From contig JAPPFM010000054.1 of the NCBI GenBank assembly GCA_028821605.1, positions 42,924-106,923 of the forward strand: a stretch of 64,000 bases of DNA, read 5' to 3'. Position 1 is the first letter of the stretch, and every line of letters starts with the position of its first letter. This DNA comes from Candidatus Poribacteria bacterium (GTDB lineage Bacteria > Poribacteria > WGA-4E > WGA-3G). Of this stretch, positions 60,767-64,000 are shown piece by piece. The translations under genes were made by a program, and so were the position numbers. The notes beneath the pieces were generated by a model. The model was not told where the DNA came from. It did not search any database and saw only the letters and a list, made by a program, of their open reading frames with translations.

Positions 60767-63700
60767 ATGCGAAATATCAAACCGACACACAAACCAATAA
60801 AGACCTTTTACGCAGAACTCAAACAATACGAGAACCTCGGCGCGACAAATGAAACTGAAATCCGACTCGCCTTTGCAACACTCTTCCAACACTACGCCAG
60901 ACAAAATAATCTGACGCTTATCTGCGAAAAATCGCTCCGAACACCGCAAAATACCACAATTTACGTCGATGGCATGCTGACTGATAACGTCTTCGGCTTG
61001 CCGCGCGGTTACTGGGAAGCGAAGGACCTCCACGACAACCTCGCTATAGCGGTTAGGCAGAAATTTGACGCAGGCTATCCGCAGGATAATATACTCTTTA
61101 CAACGCAAGAACGCGCCATCCTCTATCAAGATGGACAAGAGGTGATGGATATTGGTATCGCTGACGCGGAGGCATTTATTCGGGTGCTTCACACCTTCTT
61201 CAGTTACGAACAGGCGGACGTTGCTAACTGGGAACGCGCCGCTGTTGAATTCAAGGACAAAGTACCAGCACTCGGTGAACGCGCCGCGATATTAATCCAA
61301 AACGAAGAGGCAACCAACGCTCGGTTTCAGGAAGCGTTTGCGGACTTCTATCGCCACTGTCAAGCGGCGATTAATCCGAATCTTTCAAAATCTGCTGTTG
61401 AGGAGATGCTCATCCAACACCTCTTGACGGAACGGATTTTCCGCACTGTCTTTGATAATCCAGATTTCACGCGCCGAAATATTATCGCACGCGAAATTGA
61501 AAATGTGATTGACGCGCTCACATGGCAGGCTTATAACCGTTCCGAGTTTCTCCGAGAACTCAATCCGTTCTACGGTGCGATTGAACGTGCTGCTGCAACC
61601 TTTATTGACTTCTCGCAGAAACAACATTTTCTCAATACTGTGTACGAGCAGTTTTTTCAAGGTTTTTCCGTCAAGGTTGCTGATACACATGGCATCGTCT
61701 ATACGCCGCAGCCGATCGTTAATTTTATGGTGAAAAGCGTCTCACATCTACTTGCGACCGAGTTTGGACGTTCACTTTCGGATACAGGCGTTCACATCAT
61801 CGACCCGTTCGTTGGCACCGGTAACTTCATCGTGCGGCTCATACAAGCGATTGATAAAACCGCACTCAAGGCGAAATATAGCGATGAACTCCACTGCAAT
61901 GAGGTGTTGCTGATGCCTTACTACATTGCGAGTATGAACATTGAGCATGAGTTTTATGTTGCTACAGAGCAGTATCAGCCTTTCGATAACCTCTGCCTTG
62001 TGGATACGTTTGACTTGACAGCGGAGCGTCAGTTGTCCTTGTTCGCGCCAGAGAATACGCGGCGGGTTGAGCGGCAGAAGGAGACAGAGATGTTCGTGGT
62101 TATTGGGAATCCGCCCTATAATGCACGGCAGATGGATGAAAACGATGCCAATAAGAACCGTAAGTATCCTGAGTTGGATAGGCAAATTCAGGAAACGTAC
62201 GCCGAAGCCTCCACTGCGACGAACAAAACCGCGCTTTACGATCCGTACGTCAAAGCAATCCACTGGGCATTGGATAGAATTGAAACAGATGGGATCGTTG
62301 CGTTTGTGACGAACCACAACTTTATAGACGGTCGGGCGTTCGATGGGATGCGGAAACATCTATCCGATGCGTGTGATAAGATTTATCTGCTGGACTTGGG
62401 GGGTAATGTCCGTAAAGGGCACGGTGGGGATTCCAATGTTTTCGATATTCAGGTTGGGGTGAGTATTAACCTGTTTGTGAAAAAGGATCAGCATAGGGGC
62501 GAGGTTGCAAACCCCGCCAGCGAAGCGGTTGCAAACCCCGCCAGCGAAGTGAGAGCGTCTGCCGATCTTTTTTACAACGGTGAGACTGCGGAGATGTCTA
62601 AAGAGGCGACGTTTGAATTTTTGGAGGCGTGTGAACATATCGGCAATGTCAACTGGGATTCTATTCAACCCGACGCGCGCCATACTTGGCTCACCGAAGG
62701 ACTGCGCGAGGATTTTGAAACCTTTGTGCCGATTGGGAGTAAGCAAGCAAAAGCAGCAAAGGGTGAGGTTTCAGGTGTGATTTTTCACCAATTTAGCAGC
62801 GGCGTGAAGACGAATCGCGACGCGTGGGCAATCAACTTCGACCGAGATGTCCTCGGTAGTAATGTTATACGAATGATAGATGCCTACAATACACAAGTAC
62901 TCAAATGGCAGCAGCAAACGGCGCGGGATGTTGATGATTTTGTAGCGTATGACAACGAGAAAATTAGTTGGAGTTCAGGTTTAAAACAGAAACTGATGAG
63001 TGGATATATTGCAGAATTCACCTCAGAAAGAGTACGGAAGACCCTTTATCGTCCGTTCACAAAGTCTTGCCTTTACTTTGATAGATTCATGGCAGAGAGG
63101 GTGTACGTATTCCCGTCAATCTTTCCTACACCTGAAACCGAAGCCGAGAATAGAGTAATTTGTGTTAATATTTCGCGAGAGAAACCCTTTACCTGTCTCA
63201 TAGCCAACTGCATTCCTGAACATATTATGACAGGCGGTTTCGGTTCAGCTGGGCAGTACTTTCCTTTCTATATCTATGACGAAGATGGCACGAACCGACG
63301 GGAAAATATTACGGATTGGGCATTGGCACAATTCCGAGATCATTATAGAGATGTGAACATCACCAAGTGGGATATTTTCTATTTTACATACGCGCTCCTG
63401 CATCATCCTGCGTATCGGGAACGGTATCAGGTGAATCTCAAAAGGGATTTGCCCCATATTCCTTACGCGCCCGAATTTTGGGAATTTGTGGCGGCGGGAA
63501 GGCGGTTGGCAGACATCCACGTTCATTATGAAGACCAACCTCCGTATAAATTAGATCTGATTGAAACACCGGATATGCCGCTGGATTGGCGTGTGGAGCA
63601 GATGAAATTTTCTAAAGACAAAACACAGATAAAATACAACGATTTCTTGACGTTGGCAGGTATCCCTGCGGAGGTGTTTCAGTATCGGTTGGGGAACCGC

Positions 63701-63883
63701 TCGGCGTTGGAGTGGGTGGTGGATGAGTATCGTGTGAAGACGGATAGGCGGAGTGGCATCGTGAACGACCCGAATCGCGCGGATGATGAGACCTACATCG
63801 TGGATCTGATTCGGAAGGTTATCGGTGTGAGTTTGAAGACGATGGGGATTGTTGAGGGGTTGTCGGTATTAGACATTAACTAA
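60767..63883 (+). CDS. Single-polypeptide restriction-modification enzyme (type ISP-like, no helicase)
   Basis: The 1038-residue protein joins an N-terminal nuclease domain to an N6-adenine methyltransferase and a target-recognition region. D68 (YVDGML) and E84-A-K86 (GYWEAKDL) form the PD-(D/E)xK core. Methylase motif I is DPFVGTGNFIVRL (346 on) and motif IV is NPPY (448-451). The C-terminal half (about 560-1038) contains LYRPFTKSCLYFDR and PHIPYAPEFWEFVAAGRRL, found in type ISP enzymes. No helicase lies between nuclease and methylase, unlike LlaGI/LlaBIII, so it resembles a type IIL design. The 24-bp duplication at 62504-62551 adds repeat-encoded residues. TAA 63883 is followed by a ribosome-binding site for the next gene. 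Confidence 0.88.
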   Translation: MRNIKPTHKPIKTFYAELKQYENLGATNETEIRLAFATLFQHYARQNNLTLICEKSLRTPQNTTIYVDGMLTDNVFGLPRGYWEAKDLHDNLAIAVRQKFDAGYPQDNILFTTQERAILYQDGQEVMDIGIADAEAFIRVLHTFFSYEQADVANWERAAVEFKDKVPALGERAAILIQNEEATNARFQEAFADFYRHCQAAINPNLSKSAVEEMLIQHLLTERIFRTVFDNPDFTRRNIIAREIENVIDALTWQAYNRSEFLRELNPFYGAIERAAATFIDFSQKQHFLNTVYEQFFQGFSVKVADTHGIVYTPQPIVNFMVKSVSHLLATEFGRSLSDTGVHIIDPFVGTGNFIVRLIQAIDKTALKAKYSDELHCNEVLLMPYYIASMNIEHEFYVATEQYQPFDNLCLVDTFDLTAERQLSLFAPENTRRVERQKETEMFVVIGNPPYNARQMDENDANKNRKYPELDRQIQETYAEASTATNKTALYDPYVKAIHWALDRIETDGIVAFVTNHNFIDGRAFDGMRKHLSDACDKIYLLDLGGNVRKGHGGDSNVFDIQVGVSINLFVKKDQHRGEVANPASEAVANPASEVRASADLFYNGETAEMSKEATFEFLEACEHIGNVNWDSIQPDARHTWLTEGLREDFETFVPIGSKQAKAAKGEVSGVIFHQFSSGVKTNRDAWAINFDRDVLGSNVIRMIDAYNTQVLKWQQQTARDVDDFVAYDNEKISWSSGLKQKLMSGYIAEFTSERVRKTLYRPFTKSCLYFDRFMAERVYVFPSIFPTPETEAENRVICVNISREKPFTCLIANCIPEHIMTGGFGSAGQYFPFYIYDEDGTNRRENITDWALAQFRDHYRDVNITKWDIFYFTYALLHHPAYRERYQVNLKRDLPHIPYAPEFWEFVAAGRRLADIHVHYEDQPPYKLDLIETPDMPLDWRVEQMKFSKDKTQIKYNDFLTLAGIPAEVFQYRLGNRSALEWVVDEYRVKTDRRSGIVNDPNRADDETYIVDLIRKVIGVSLKTMGIVEGLSVLDIN
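62504..62551 (+). repeat. Tandem 24-bp in-frame repeat inside the restriction-modification gene
   Basis: Two copies of GTTGCAAACCCCGCCAGCGA followed by AGYG (62504-62527 and 62528-62551) encode VANPASEA and VANPASEV. The unit is related to the core of the MITE-like elements (CGCTGGCGAGGTTTGGAACC), so an intergenic repeat has entered a coding region. Confidence 0.7.
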
Positions 63884-63895
63884 GGAGGAATCATA

Positions 63896-64000
63896 ATGTG
63901 TAGGAAAGTTGGGATTATGGCAATTGTGTTGATGTTGGGTGTGTCATTTGCAGGAGAGTTGATGGTATTGTCAGCACAGAAAACTGAACAAACAAGCGAC
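63896..64000 (+). CDS. Start of a secreted protein (partial, runs off the window)
   Basis: Thirty-five codons are visible. AAGGAGG precedes ATG 63896, and the sequence MCRKVGIMAIVLMLGVSFAG is a signal peptide; cleavage near LSA-Q is likely. It lies 12 bp after the restriction-modification stop. Its function cannot be told. Confidence 0.6.
   Translation, partial: MCRKVGIMAIVLMLGVSFAGELMVLSAQKTEQTSD

Overview
The window looks like a chromosomal segment of an uncultured sponge-associated or marine bacterium, most likely Candidatus Poribacteria. This is an inference from gene content: four phytanoyl-CoA dioxygenase (PhyH) paralogues, poribacterial-type amidohydrolases and sugar isomerases, UPF0182, DUF6785, and surface proteins ending in FlgD-like sorting domains with a PorV-like partner. 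Start codons are often TTG or GTG. I saw no rRNA, tRNA or CRISPR array.

Layout. 1-12.7 kb: rsgA (cut by the window edge), a sugar isomerase, uppS, a large DUF6785 membrane protein, a full-length P-type ATPase homologue with its catalytic motifs replaced, thrB, an aminotransferase, a Ycf48-like propeller and a secreted FlgD-like protein. 12.7-24.7 kb: a PorV-like protein, pcm, a PorV-barrel/SppA protease fusion, a decayed tnpB element, two PhyH genes, a discoidin-like lipoprotein, a large secreted glycosidase-like protein and a ZIP transporter. 24.9-38.5 kb: an accessory stretch with DUF5131, a three-gene ABC exporter, PhyH, an amidohydrolase, an EcoRI-family restriction-modification pair, a serine hydrolase, a solitary HsdR-N nuclease and a DUF433/DUF5615 toxin-antitoxin pair. 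38.6-45.6 kb: catabolic genes (amidohydrolase, D-cysteine desulfhydrase-like, GMC oxidoreductase, TPR, PhyH, Gfo/Idh). 45.7-52.7 kb: queF, a 14-repeat FG-GAP protein, a small propeller, queG, pheA, and a DUF5069 gene with an in-frame TGA at the conserved cysteine position. 52.8-60.6 kb: UPF0182, a peptidase/TolB/outer-membrane-barrel fusion, and two lipoproteins. 60.7-64 kb: a one-polypeptide restriction-modification enzyme and the start of a secreted protein.

The two strongest leads are the candidate selenocysteine-containing DUF5069 protein (TGA at 52580-52582 followed by a SECIS-like hairpin) and the catalytically dead P-type ATPase homologue (4745-7606). The window also carries several families of short palindromic or MITE-like repeats. 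These often abut or supply stop codons (pcm, queF, the aminotransferase, the glycosidase-like gene), and some lie in frame inside proteins. A shared leader sequence precedes two PhyH genes and a 28-codon ORF.
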